Shown here: positions 26,731 to 35,166 of the stretch, piece after piece
How the letters are laid out: every line of letters begins with the position of its first letter
Numbering within the stretch: the first letter of the stretch is position 1
From: Leucobacter aridicollis
GTDB lineage: Bacteria > Actinomycetota > Actinomycetes > Actinomycetales > Microbacteriaceae
Direction of reading: 5' to 3'
Assembly (NCBI RefSeq): GCF_013409595.1
Contig: NZ_JACCBD010000001.1
Span: forward strand, 310,001 to 374,000
DNA length: 64,000 nt
Notes under the pieces: generated by a model
What the model saw: only the letters and a program-made list of their open reading frames with translations
Databases searched by the model: none
What the model was told of the DNA's origin: nothing
Program-made: the position numbers and the translations under genes

Positions 26731-27926
26731 ACGCGGTGCTCGTGGTGAACTCGGGTTCATCGTCAATCAAGTACCAGGTGATCGACGAGCAGAGCGGCGA
26801 CCGGCTTGCGCAGGGGCTTGTCGAGCGCATCGGCGAGAGCGGGCGAGGCCGCGTCGTCTATAAGGGGGCGGCCGGAGAGTCGGCGACGGAGCAGGACATT
26901 CCCGACCACTCAGCAGGCTTTGCCGCGATCGTCGAAGAGTTTAGGGCAGCGGGGACGCCAATCGACGAGCTCGGCATCGTCGCGGTTGGGCACCGGGTCG
27001 TGCACGGTGGCAGCGACTTCATCGCCCCGACCCTCATTGATGACGCGGTGGCGGCGCGAATCCTCGAACTCGCCGAGCTTGCCCCGCTGCACAACCCGGG
27101 GCACTATGCCGCCATCGTTGCAGCGCGCGCCGTGTTCCCGGAGCTGCCGCACGTCGCTGTCTTCGATACCGCGTTTCACCAGACCATGCCTGCCCGCGCA
27201 TACACCTACGCCCTCGACACGCAACTCGCGGCTGACCACGGCATCAGGCGGTACGGGTTCCACGGGATCTCGCACCAGGTCGTCTCCCGGAGAGCGGCGA
27301 CCCACGTCGACAAGCCGCTCGAGTCGCTGAAGCAGATCGTGCTCCACCTCGGAAACGGCGCATCCATCTGCGCCATCGACGGTGGCCAGTCGGTCGACAC
27401 CTCCATGGGGCTGACGCCGCTTGAGGGGCTCGTCATGGGAACGCGATCCGGAAACATCGACGCCGGGGCCATCTTCCACCTCCTGCGCCGCGGCGTCAGC
27501 GTCGACCAGGTCGACCAGGAGCTCAACAAGCGCGCAGGTTTTCTCGGCATGACAGGCTCGAACGATTTCCGTGACGTGCGCGCCGCGGCCGCGAGCGGCG
27601 ACGAGGCGGCGATCCTCGCGATCGACGTGTACGTTCACCGCGCGCGGCACTACCTTGGCGCATACCTCGCGGTGCTCGGCGGAACCGATACCGTCGTGTT
27701 TACCGCAGGACTCGGGGAGAACGGCCCAGACCTGCGCGCGCTCATCTGCGCCGGGTTCGAATGGTGCGGGCTGAAGCTCGACGCCTCCCGCAACGAGGCC
27801 GCGGGGAGTGGCGCCCGGGTCATTAGCGCCGATGACTCGGCGATCACCGTCCTCGTCGTTCCGACAGATGAGGAAGCGGAGATCGCGCAGCAGTCGATCG
27901 CGCTGGTAGCCGAGGGGATGCGTTAG
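26727..27926 (+). CDS. ackA: Acetate kinase
   Basis: 399 residues, normal length. Motifs: NSGSSSIKYQV at the N-terminus (phosphate binding), GHRVVHGGSDF, the YGFHGISHQ segment with the catalytic region, HLGNGASICAIDGGQSVDTS and GLGENGPDLR. It makes acetate and ATP from acetyl phosphate, or the reverse, and forms with pta the reversible acetate pathway. It is translationally coupled to pta. With exaC/adhP at 4.6-7.2 kb and acs at 48.7 kb, the window codes two routes between acetate and acetyl-CoA. Confidence 0.98.
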   Translation: MNAVLVVNSGSSSIKYQVIDEQSGDRLAQGLVERIGESGRGRVVYKGAAGESATEQDIPDHSAGFAAIVEEFRAAGTPIDELGIVAVGHRVVHGGSDFIAPTLIDDAVAARILELAELAPLHNPGHYAAIVAARAVFPELPHVAVFDTAFHQTMPARAYTYALDTQLAADHGIRRYGFHGISHQVVSRRAATHVDKPLESLKQIVLHLGNGASICAIDGGQSVDTSMGLTPLEGLVMGTRSGNIDAGAIFHLLRRGVSVDQVDQELNKRAGFLGMTGSNDFRDVRAAAASGDEAAILAIDVYVHRARHYLGAYLAVLGGTDTVVFTAGLGENGPDLRALICAGFEWCGLKLDASRNEAAGSGARVISADDSAITVLVVPTDEEAEIAQQSIALVAEGMR

Positions 27927-28297
27927 CCACAGCGGGAGCTGTCCGGGCGGGGTCCGAGTGCCGAGCCGACTTTCAATTACGGCACCCATGCTTGGGCGCT
28001 GTGTTCGTCTGCCCTAGCCGGTTCTCTTCAACTCTCAAACGCACACCTCTGTTCTGCCTCGCTACGTCGAGCATGTAGGCGCACTCACGCGCCGGTCGCA
28101 AGATGGCGCCGCTCTGATCACGAAGCGTGAGAGCAGCGTGGCCGCTGCATGCTGCTTGCGTGAGCGGGCCCACCGCGATCTTCGAAAGCATTTCCGCGAT
28201 CTTCCACGGAATCAGCAGCCCAACCGATCCTGTCAGCGCCGCTGACGGGCCACACTTGAAGGACACCAACGATGACTGGCAAGAGCAAAGGAGCGAC
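27927..28297. other. 371-base intergenic region before the Pot-type operon
   Basis: It separates ackA from the first permease. No clear gene or strong terminator hairpin is seen. The sequence is less GC-biased than its surroundings. A 15-codon ORF (28272-28319, beginning MTGKSKGATW, with GAAGGA 10 bases upstream) overlaps the permease start out of frame and could be a leader peptide. Evidence for that is weak. Confidence 0.4.
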
Positions 28298-29185
28298 GTG
28301 GCAACGACGACACGGATGATACATCTTGGTCGTAAGGAGCGCCCGAAACGCGGGTCGCTGTTACTTCTGATACCTGGAGTCGCCTCCGTCGTGCTCCTCG
28401 GCATTCTGCCCCTATTCATTGTGGCGCGGAATAGCTTCGCTGTCGCAGACGACTACGGCGGGATTGTCGGCGGGTTTACGCTCGAGCACTACGCGAAACT
28501 TCTCGACCCGGTCTACTCAAAGACCCTGTTTTTCTCGCTTGGTCTTGGACTACTCAATACCCTCGTTTGCGTCGTGATCGGCTACCTCACGTCGTATTAC
28601 ATCGTGTCGCGCCCTGAGGGAAAGCAAGGCTTCCTCCTCCTGCTCGTGATCATTCCGTTCTGGACCGACTTCCTCGTGCGCACGTTCGCGTGGATCACGA
28701 TCCTTGGCTCCGGAGGCCCGATCGCAGGCGTGCTGGGGATATTTGGGCTTTCGGGGTTCTCGATGATCCCGAGCAACGCTGCGGTGATTCTTGGCCTGCT
28801 GTATTCCTTCCTCCCCACCGCGATCTTCCCGATCTACGCCTCGATGCGCTCCATCGACGGATCGTTGAAGGAAGCCGCGACCGACCTCGGCTGCAGTTGG
28901 TGGGGTGTACACCGTCGCGTCATCCTGCCGTTGAGCAGCCCCGGCATTCTCGGCGCTGCGCTGCTGACCTTCATTCCCACGATGGGTGTGTTTGTTATCC
29001 CGGTCCTGCTCGGCGGCGGCAAAGACCCACTCGTCGGCAATCTGATCGTCACGCTCTACACCGAGTTCCGCAACCAGCCAATGGGCGCGGCGGTCTCGAT
29101 GGTCCTGCTCGTGCTGATGGTGCTGTCAATGGCGCTCGTCGGTCTCCTCCTCAAACGGGCCTCAAACAAGAAGAAGGGGGCGTAA
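28298..29185 (+). CDS. Polyamine-type ABC permease (PotB-like)
   Basis: 295 residues from the GTG at 28298, chosen because AAAGGAG lies 6 bases upstream; the frame is open to 28127 but that extension lacks a ribosome site. Six membrane helices, the first being SLLLLIPGVASVVLLGILPL. The cytoplasmic EAA loop (KEAATDLGCSWWGVHRRVIL) contacts the ATPase. The pattern is that of PotB-class permeases for spermidine/putrescine-type substrates. First gene of a unit with PotC-, PotD- and PotA-like genes, an amidase, an RraA-fold protein and a BKACE lyase. Confidence 0.9.
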   Translation: MATTTRMIHLGRKERPKRGSLLLLIPGVASVVLLGILPLFIVARNSFAVADDYGGIVGGFTLEHYAKLLDPVYSKTLFFSLGLGLLNTLVCVVIGYLTSYYIVSRPEGKQGFLLLLVIIPFWTDFLVRTFAWITILGSGGPIAGVLGIFGLSGFSMIPSNAAVILGLLYSFLPTAIFPIYASMRSIDGSLKEAATDLGCSWWGVHRRVILPLSSPGILGAALLTFIPTMGVFVIPVLLGGGKDPLVGNLIVTLYTEFRNQPMGAAVSMVLLVLMVLSMALVGLLLKRASNKKKGA

Positions 29186-29188
29186 CCC

Positions 29189-29971
29189 ATGGATCGCATT
29201 GTGAACGGCATCGCCCGTGGCGTGTTCGTCTTCCTGTACATTCCGATCATCGCGGTGATTGTGTACTCGTTCAACGCGGCCGGTACAAACACCCGATTCG
29301 AGGGGCTCACGCTCCAGTGGTACGCCGACCTGTTCCAGGATGGTGCGCTCATGCAGACACTGCGCACGAGCGCCATCGTTGCTGTGCTCGCCGCCACCGT
29401 CGCAACCGCAATCGGCATCATGTTCGCGTTGGGGCTCGCGAGGTACCGCGGACGCGGCAAGGGCGGCTTCATGGCACTCATCGCGTTGCCACTGATCGTG
29501 CCTGAGATTGTGCTCGGCGTTGCCCTGCTGAGCGTGTTCAGCGCGACAAAGGTGCCGCTCGGTATCGTAACGCTCGTGCTCGGACACCTTATCGTGTCCT
29601 TGCCTCTTGCCACCCTCGTCCTCATGAGCTCCGCGGCGATGCTTGATCCGAGTTTGCCGGAGGCTGCAACCGATCTTGGCTGCACGCCTTGGCAGACCTT
29701 CACCCGCGTTTACTTCCCGCTCTTGCGGCCCGCGGTTGTCGCTGCCTGGCTGCTGAGTTTTACGACGTCCTTCTCGAACATTGTCATGTCCACCTTCCTC
29801 AGCGGCGTCGGATCGACCACACTGCCGCTGAAGATCTACTCGAGTTTGAAGACCGGGCTCACGCCAAGCATCAACGCCCTCGGTGCACTGCTCATATTGC
29901 TTACCCTCGTCATTGTGCTCGCGGTCGGTGTCTCTCAGATGCGCCGCATTCTCGTCGACTCACGGTCCTAG
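29189..29971 (+). CDS. Polyamine-type ABC permease (PotC-like)
   Basis: 260 residues, beginning 3 bases after the PotB-like stop. Six hydrophobic helices and the EAA loop PEAATDLGCTPWQTFTRVYF. The N-terminal RGVFVFLYIPIIAVIVYSFN is typical of PotC-class proteins, which pair with PotB in a 1:1 heterodimer. The C-terminus ends in basic residues at the inner membrane face. The upstream GAAGAAGGGGG serves as ribosome site. Confidence 0.92.
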   Translation: MDRIVNGIARGVFVFLYIPIIAVIVYSFNAAGTNTRFEGLTLQWYADLFQDGALMQTLRTSAIVAVLAATVATAIGIMFALGLARYRGRGKGGFMALIALPLIVPEIVLGVALLSVFSATKVPLGIVTLVLGHLIVSLPLATLVLMSSAAMLDPSLPEAATDLGCTPWQTFTRVYFPLLRPAVVAAWLLSFTTSFSNIVMSTFLSGVGSTTLPLKIYSSLKTGLTPSINALGALLILLTLVIVLAVGVSQMRRILVDSRS

Positions 29972-30019
29972 CCGCATCGCCGCGGCCAGACCATACCCCT
30001 CTGTGAAAGGAACAAAATC

Positions 30020-31075
30020 ATGAAGAAGAAGACTGTTGCAGCAGCAAGCATCTTCGCCGCGCTCGCACTCACCGGATGTTCGAGTGCGGGCGGAGATGAG
30101 GGCGCTGGGTCGCTCAACGTGTACGCGTGGGCGGACGAGATTCCCCAGTCGGTGTTTGACGCGTTTACCGAAGAAACTGGCATCACGGTCAACGTCGACA
30201 ACTTCGACAGTAACGAGACGATGATCTCGAAGCTTGCCGCGGGAAACTCCGGCTACGACATCGTCGAGCCGAGCCAGTACGCGGTGCAGCAGCTCGTTGG
30301 CCAGGAACTCCTCGAACCGCTCGATAAGGCGAAGATCGAGGGGCTCGACCAGATCGCAGAAAAGTTCAAAGACCCATCGTACGATCCGGGGCTCGAGTAC
30401 TCGGTGCCTTGGGTATGGGGCACGACGGGCCTGCTGTACAACGCCGAGTGCACCGGCGGCGAAGAGATCACGAGCTGGGAATCGCTGTTTGACCCGAAGT
30501 GGAAGGGCAAGGTGAACATGCTCGACAACATGCTCGCCGCCTACATTGCTGGCCTGCAGGTGAATGGGTACCCCGCCAACAGTAAGGATGAGCAGGAGAT
30601 CGCTGCGGCGACGAAGTCGCTCATCGAGCAGAAGGAAATCCTGTCGGGCTACAACTCGAGCAACTACGGCGACCTCGTCGCAAACGGCGACGTCTGCATG
30701 TCGGAGGCGTGGGGCGGCACCCAGACCGCGAAGATCGTTGCCGCGAACGAGCAGGTCCACTACGTGCTCCCAGAAGAGGGCGGCAGCCTCTGGGTCGACG
30801 GCCTCTCGATCGCGAAGGGCGCTCCGAACCAGGAGGCCGCCTACGAGTTCATTAACTTCCTGCTGCGCCCCGAAATCAGTGCAATGGCGACCAACGATGC
30901 AGGTCTTGCGAGCGCGAACACCGCGGCTGCGGAGCACGTGACCGACCAGAGCCTGCTCAGCAACGCGGCGGTGTACGCCTCCGAGGAGCAGGTCGCCGAG
31001 GCAGACTTCATCGTTGACCCTGGCCCCGCAATGAAGTTCTACCAGGACGGCTGGACCCGGGTGAAGGCCTCCTAA
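30020..31075 (+). CDS. Polyamine-type solute-binding lipoprotein (PotD-like)
   Basis: 351 residues, ATG after GAAAGGA. The signal peptide has a lipobox ALALTGC, so the mature protein is anchored through its cysteine outside the membrane. The fold is that of PotD/PotF: LNVYAWADEIPQSVFDAF at the start, the YDIVEPSQYAVQQL segment, VPWVWGTTGLLYN, and SLWVDGLSIAKGAPNQEAAY. In the last segment the Trp-x-Asp pair that holds the amine in PotD is kept. Near the N-terminus the PotD-type acidic/aromatic ligand residues are replaced by ADE, so the ligand may be an amine other than spermidine (inference). Confidence 0.9.
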   Translation: MKKKTVAAASIFAALALTGCSSAGGDEGAGSLNVYAWADEIPQSVFDAFTEETGITVNVDNFDSNETMISKLAAGNSGYDIVEPSQYAVQQLVGQELLEPLDKAKIEGLDQIAEKFKDPSYDPGLEYSVPWVWGTTGLLYNAECTGGEEITSWESLFDPKWKGKVNMLDNMLAAYIAGLQVNGYPANSKDEQEIAAATKSLIEQKEILSGYNSSNYGDLVANGDVCMSEAWGGTQTAKIVAANEQVHYVLPEEGGSLWVDGLSIAKGAPNQEAAYEFINFLLRPEISAMATNDAGLASANTAAAEHVTDQSLLSNAAVYASEEQVAEADFIVDPGPAMKFYQDGWTRVKAS

Positions 31076-31117
31076 CCGGGCACCCAGATTGAGTTCGAGC
31101 GAGAAGCGAAGAGTTTT

Positions 31118-32212
31118 ATGACTACGCAGACCACCACATCCACACCCGCCGTCGAAATCTCCGGCATATCGAAGCAGTTCGGTGACCACCTCGCCGTCCA
31201 GCCGCTCGACCTGGAGATCGGCGACAATGAGTTCTTCTCAATCCTCGGTCCCTCGGGCTGCGGGAAGACGACGCTGATGCGTATGATCACCGGATTCGAG
31301 ACCCCCAGCTCGGGCAGAGTGCGTCTTGGCGGAGTTGATGTCACGGACGTGCCGACGCGCAACCGCGACCTCAACATGCTGTTCCAGAGCTACGCGCTCT
31401 TCCCCCACCTCACAGTGTTTGAGAACGTTGCCTTCGAGCTGCGGGTGCGCAAGGTGGCGAAAGCCGAGGCGAACGCCCGGGCGCAGGCCGCACTCGAACT
31501 CGTGAAGCTTGCACACCTTGGTGAGCGCAAACCTGACCAGCTTTCAGGCGGCCAGCGGCAGCGGGTCGCGCTCGCGAGAGCCGTCGTTTCGGGGCCAAAG
31601 GTGGTGCTGCTCGACGAGCCTCTCGGGGCGCTCGATCAGCAGTTGCGCAAGGAAATGCAGTTCGAGCTTAAGCGGATGCAGCGCGAGGTCGGCATCACCT
31701 TTATCTATGTCACACACGACCAAGAAGAAGCGCTGACGATGTCTGACCGCATCGCGGTCATGTCGGAGGGAGTTGTGCAGCAAGTCGCGAGCCCGGAGGA
31801 GATCTACGATCAGCCGCAGACCCGCTTCGTCGCCGGATTTATCGGCAGCTGCAACCTGATCGACGTGACTGTACCCGGCGGTGCGGCAGGGACACAGGTT
31901 GCCGCCACGGTCGCAGGGATCGGCACGCTCAACGGGGTCCTCGCCGAGGACGTCACCCGCGAACAGCAGGGCACGATGCTCATCCGCCCCGAGCGGATCG
32001 AAATGCGTCGTGGCGGGGAGGGACTTGTCGGACGAGTGGAGTCGCTGACATTCCTCGGTGAGGAGTGGCAAGTTCACGTCAATGTCTCGGGTACGACGCT
32101 GAAGGTGTCGCTGTCGAGCCTCGTTCGAGAGATTGAGCTTCCGGGCCTCGCGGTCGGAGAAGAACTCACGGTGAGCTGGCGCCCTGAGGACGCCCGAATC
32201 GTCATTAGATAA
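31118..32212 (+). CDS. Polyamine-type ABC transporter ATPase (PotA-like)
   Basis: 364 residues. The ATPase domain has Walker A GPSGCGKT, Q-loop FQSYALFPHLTV, signature LSGGQRQR, Walker B VVLLDEPLGALD and switch His in THDQEEA. The C-terminal TOBE-type regulatory domain (from about residue 250; LIRPERIEMRRGGEGLVGRV) is typical of PotA. It powers the PotB/PotC-like permeases. The gene lies 42 bases after the binding protein, and the next gene, an amidase, follows after 45 bases, so transporter and enzymes appear co-transcribed. Confidence 0.93.
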   Translation: MTTQTTTSTPAVEISGISKQFGDHLAVQPLDLEIGDNEFFSILGPSGCGKTTLMRMITGFETPSSGRVRLGGVDVTDVPTRNRDLNMLFQSYALFPHLTVFENVAFELRVRKVAKAEANARAQAALELVKLAHLGERKPDQLSGGQRQRVALARAVVSGPKVVLLDEPLGALDQQLRKEMQFELKRMQREVGITFIYVTHDQEEALTMSDRIAVMSEGVVQQVASPEEIYDQPQTRFVAGFIGSCNLIDVTVPGGAAGTQVAATVAGIGTLNGVLAEDVTREQQGTMLIRPERIEMRRGGEGLVGRVESLTFLGEEWQVHVNVSGTTLKVSLSSLVREIELPGLAVGEELTVSWRPEDARIVIR

Positions 32213-32257
32213 CGCACCAGCCGCGCGGTGTCGCGGCGTGAAGAGAGAAGGTTCTGT

Positions 32258-33058
32258 ATGAAAGTCGCAGTTGCGCAAACGTCTCCCGGCATCGACGTCG
32301 ATGCAAACTTCGCTACGATTCGCGAGTTCACCGCCCAGGCGGCAGCAGCAGGCGCCGAGCTCATCGTGTTCCCGGAAGAAGCTGCGCTGCTCGCCGATGA
32401 ATCGATCAAACCCCGTTTCACGGAGATCCTCGAGGGGATGTGGGGGCGATTCGAACAGTTGCTTCGGGAACTCGCGAGCGCTCATTCGATCGCGATCATT
32501 GCCGGCGGGTATGAGCCGGATGAGGGTGAGTTGCCATACAACACGATCCTCGCGGTGGACGCCACGGGGCTCGAGGTCGCGCGCTATCACAAGCTGCACA
32601 CGTACGATGCGTTCGCCTACCAGGAGTCGGCATACGTGACGCGCGGGAGTGAACTCCCTCCCGTGATCGAGATTGCCGGGGTAACAATCGGCATCGCGAA
32701 TTGCTATGACATCCGTTTCCCGGAGCTGTTCCGCAGCATTGCCGACCGCGGTGCCGATGTGATCTCGCTCTCTGCGGCTTGGGTATCTGGCAAGGGTAAG
32801 GAGATGCACTGGGAAGTGCTCACACAAGCACGTGCCATCGAGAACGTCGCCTGGCTCGTCGCCTCCGGCACTGTCGGCGACGAATCGGTCGGGCTCAGCC
32901 GGGTGATTGACCCACTCGGCATGGTCGTTGCAAGCGCAAACGCGCATTCCGAAGGCCTTATCTTCGCGACCATTGACAGTGAACGCACCCGCAGCGCACG
33001 CGCGATGCTTCCCGCGCTCGACAATCGTCGTATCGAACTCAGCTACCGCGTAGCGTAA
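32258..33058 (+). CDS. Carbon-nitrogen hydrolase (nitrilase superfamily amidase) 1
   Basis: 266 residues from the ATG at 32258 (AGAGAGAAGG upstream). The Glu-Lys-Cys triad is complete: Glu40 in FPEEAAL, Lys112 in YHKLHTYDAF and Cys149 in IANCYDIRFPELFR. The sequence belongs to the omega-amidase/N-carbamoyl-amine amidase side of the superfamily rather than true nitrilases. It hydrolyses an amide or carbamoyl C-N bond in the cytoplasm; the substrate is not known. Its position in the Pot-type operon suggests that it acts on the imported compound or a breakdown product. It is about half identical by eye to the amidase at 35839-36666, with the same domain order. Confidence 0.9.
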   Translation: MKVAVAQTSPGIDVDANFATIREFTAQAAAAGAELIVFPEEAALLADESIKPRFTEILEGMWGRFEQLLRELASAHSIAIIAGGYEPDEGELPYNTILAVDATGLEVARYHKLHTYDAFAYQESAYVTRGSELPPVIEIAGVTIGIANCYDIRFPELFRSIADRGADVISLSAAWVSGKGKEMHWEVLTQARAIENVAWLVASGTVGDESVGLSRVIDPLGMVVASANAHSEGLIFATIDSERTRSARAMLPALDNRRIELSYRVA

Positions 33059-33082
33059 CGCTGCGCCCAGAAAGGAACTGCG

Positions 33083-33769
33083 ATGTTCTTCCACACCGGT
33101 CAAGCGCCCGCCCCCCTGCCTGCGACGCTCCGCGACAAGCTCGAGAAGCTCAGCTTTCCGACGCTCGGACACTACCTTGAAGAGGGATTTGCTGACACCG
33201 AGGTTCGCCGGATCGTCGCTGCGGGCGGCCGCGTCATCGGTTCCGCGTTCACCGTGCGCACGACAGCGACAGACTCCACCGCGTTGCATCATGCGGCAGG
33301 GCTGATTGGCGAGGGCGACGTGTTGGTCATCGACACTGGCGGCGACCGCAGGCATGCTCCGCTCGGCGAGGTCGTTGCGGCGCAGCTTGTCGCCCGGGGC
33401 GCCGCCGGTGCGATCGTCGATGGCGTAGTGACAGATACCGACGAGATCACCGAACTCGGTCTCAGCGTGCACGCCCGCGGCACGAGCATGCTCACCACTA
33501 AACTTCACGGCATCGATGCGGGGGGAGTGAACATCCCGGTCACCTGCGGCGGTGCCGTGGTGAACCCAGGCGACGTCGTCCTCGCCGACGCGAACGGCGT
33601 GCTCTTCGTCGCACCCGACGTGCTCGCGCGCATCGTCGACATCGCGCTCGCCGATGATGCCGAGGAACCCGAGCTTGTCGAAGAACTGCGAACAGGCGCC
33701 CCACTGGGGAGCCTTACAGGCGCAAGCGACACGGTCGCAGAACTACTCGCGCTCGACTCCCCGCAGTAG
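33083..33769 (+). CDS. RraA/HMG-aldolase-fold protein, motif arginine replaced
   Basis: 228 residues, ATG after AAAGGA. Family features: LSFPTLGHYLE at the N-terminus, GSAFTVRT, GEGDVLVIDTGGD, APLGEVVAAQLVARGAAGAI, and CGGAVVNPGDVVLADANGVL. Relatives are either class II pyruvate aldolases (4-hydroxy-4-methyl-2-oxoglutarate/CHA aldolase) or RNase E regulator RraA. In both, the conserved motif after VDG includes an Arg-Asp pair; here it reads VDGVVTDTDE, with Thr117 at the Arg position. The usual pyruvate-binding chemistry is therefore doubtful, and a changed reaction or a non-catalytic role is possible. It lies 24 bases after amidase 1. Confidence 0.85.
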   Translation: MFFHTGQAPAPLPATLRDKLEKLSFPTLGHYLEEGFADTEVRRIVAAGGRVIGSAFTVRTTATDSTALHHAAGLIGEGDVLVIDTGGDRRHAPLGEVVAAQLVARGAAGAIVDGVVTDTDEITELGLSVHARGTSMLTTKLHGIDAGGVNIPVTCGGAVVNPGDVVLADANGVLFVAPDVLARIVDIALADDAEEPELVEELRTGAPLGSLTGASDTVAELLALDSPQ

Positions 33770-33815
33770 CGAACCGAGGCGCTTCGGCGTCGTCCGAACT
33801 CAACCCCACCCTGGC

Positions 33816-33848
33816 GGCGGAGCACCGGCACCATGCCGGTGCTCCGCC
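33816..33848 (+). other. 14-bp perfect hairpin between RraA-like and BKACE genes
   Basis: GGCGGAGCACCGGC (33816-33829) pairs perfectly with GCCGGTGCTCCGCC (33835-33848) around ACCAT. No T-run follows and a ribosome site (GAAAGGA) starts 15 bases later, so it probably attenuates or protects part of the operon mRNA rather than ending it fully. Confidence 0.65.
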
Positions 33849-33880
33849 GTGCCCAAAATTTGTGAAAGGACCATACACAC

Positions 33881-34606
33881 ATGCTTCTCAAGGCAGCAAT
33901 CAATGGAGGCCGTTCGACGGACGAGCACCCCGCAGTGCCTCGTACCACCGACGAGATTGTCGCCGCGAGTCGCGCCGCGATCGCCGCGGGCGCCGATGTC
34001 GTGCACGCGCACGTGCTCACCGAATCGGGAGAACAAACGATTCACCCGGACGACATTGGCACCTGGGTTCGTGCGATGCGCGCTGCAGACCCCACTGTTG
34101 TGATTGGTACCACCACAGGCCTGTGGACTGTGACCGGTCACGAACAGAGAATGTCCTACCTTGCAGAGTGGCCAGCTGACGCGCTGCCCGACTTCGCCTC
34201 CGTCGCGTTCTGCGAGGAAGGCGCCGCTGAGGCCGCCCAGCTCGTGCTTGAGCGAGGAATGGTGCTAGAGTCGGCAGTCTGGTCGATGGCTGATGTCCCC
34301 GCACTACTCGCCTCGCCGACACTGCACCAGAACGTGCGCGTGCTCATCGAGCCCGAGACGGAAAACCCAGACGAGGCAGTCCAGCAGTGTCGCGAGATTG
34401 CTGCAGTGATCCGTAAAGCCGGCGTGACGGCGCCGATTCTCTACCACGGCTACGACACGACAGTTTGGCCTGTCGTCGAGGCAGCTATCGCCGACGGGTG
34501 CGAGACTCGTATCGGATTTGAGGACGGCGTTACGATGCCCGACGGGAGCGCGCCGGTCGACAACGCGGACCTCATTCGTGCAGTGCGCGAACTCGAGGGG
34601 CGCTGA
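33881..34606 (+). CDS. BKACE-family beta-keto acid cleavage enzyme (DUF849), short form
   Basis: 241 residues, ATG with GAAAGGA upstream. TIM-barrel family of 3-keto-5-aminohexanoate cleavage enzyme, which moves an acetyl unit from a beta-keto acid to acetyl-CoA using a divalent metal. The metal-binding His-x-His is His42 and His44 in VVHAHV; the C-terminal RIGFED block (Arg210, Glu214) matches the RVGLED of the family. The protein is some 30-60 residues shorter than typical members, and VRDPDG after the His pair is replaced by VLTESGE. Its presence implies that a beta-keto acid, perhaps amino-substituted, arises in this pathway (inference). Confidence 0.85.
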   Translation: MLLKAAINGGRSTDEHPAVPRTTDEIVAASRAAIAAGADVVHAHVLTESGEQTIHPDDIGTWVRAMRAADPTVVIGTTTGLWTVTGHEQRMSYLAEWPADALPDFASVAFCEEGAAEAAQLVLERGMVLESAVWSMADVPALLASPTLHQNVRVLIEPETENPDEAVQQCREIAAVIRKAGVTAPILYHGYDTTVWPVVEAAIADGCETRIGFEDGVTMPDGSAPVDNADLIRAVRELEGR

Positions 34607-34629
34607 TCGAGCGAGCGGCCGCTGAACGG

Positions 34630-34675
34630 CCCCTCTCTGCCGGCAAGGTACCCTGGTACTCCGCGCGGAGAGGGG
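34630..34675 (+). other. Hairpin covering the ribosome site of the first Lrp gene
   Basis: CCCCTCTC (34630-34637) pairs with GAGAGGGG (34668-34675), with further possible pairs inside. The 3' arm is the purine-rich Shine-Dalgarno, 8 bases before the GTG at 34684, so folding would hide it. It could equally act as a weak terminator of the operon. Confidence 0.5.
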
Positions 34676-34683
34676 CGTTCGAC

Positions 34684-35160
34684 GTGTTAGATGAGGTGGA
34701 TCGGGAGCTGATACAGCTGCTCGCGAGAGATGGCCGACGCAGTTTTGCGGCGCTATCGGAGGAGCTGGGCGTTTCGCAGTCGACCGTGCGCACCCGGCTC
34801 GCGAAACTGCGTGAAGACGACACCCTGCAAATCGTCGCACTGTGCAACGCGCTCCTGCTGGGGCACCAGGTCGTCCGATTGCTCCTGCGCGTGCGAAACC
34901 TGACGCCACGCTCGGTCGCAGATAGCCTCCTCGGGATCCACCAAATCAATCATGTCGCGCTGGTCACTGGCTCCCACGACCTCTACCTCGAGGCAACATG
35001 TCGTGACCAGAACCAGCTCATCGACCTCATGGACGAGATCCGTCGGCAGCCTGGCGTGGCATCCATCCAACCAATCATCGTGACGTCGCTGGCCAAGGAC
35101 TACACGTGGGAGGGGTTGCGTGGCACTGCTGGTCAGAGCATCAGCGACCCGGGGAAGTAG
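34684..35160 (+). CDS. Lrp/AsnC-family transcriptional regulator 1
   Basis: 158 residues from a GTG start. An N-terminal winged helix (LDEVDRELIQLLARDGRRSF, ELGVSQSTVRTRLAKLRED) and a C-terminal RAM/AsnC ligand domain (NHVALVTGSHDLYLEATCRD) are present. Lrp-family regulators sense amino acids or related amines. It lies 77 bases after the BKACE gene in the same direction and probably regulates the importer/amidase cluster. It converges with a second Lrp gene only 6 bases away. Confidence 0.92.
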   Translation: MLDEVDRELIQLLARDGRRSFAALSEELGVSQSTVRTRLAKLREDDTLQIVALCNALLLGHQVVRLLLRVRNLTPRSVADSLLGIHQINHVALVTGSHDLYLEATCRDQNQLIDLMDEIRRQPGVASIQPIIVTSLAKDYTWEGLRGTAGQSISDPGK

Positions 35161-35166
35161 CCGCGG

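Noticed and set aside
28272..28319. 15-codon ORF overlapping the PotB-like start
   Set aside because: Could be a leader peptide, but a GAAGGA at loose spacing is the only evidence. It is mentioned under the intergenic region and not called as a gene.
31544..33508. 654-codon minus-strand open frame under the accessory cluster
   Set aside because: Antisense to the PotA-like, amidase and RraA-like genes; no recognisable domain or ribosome site.
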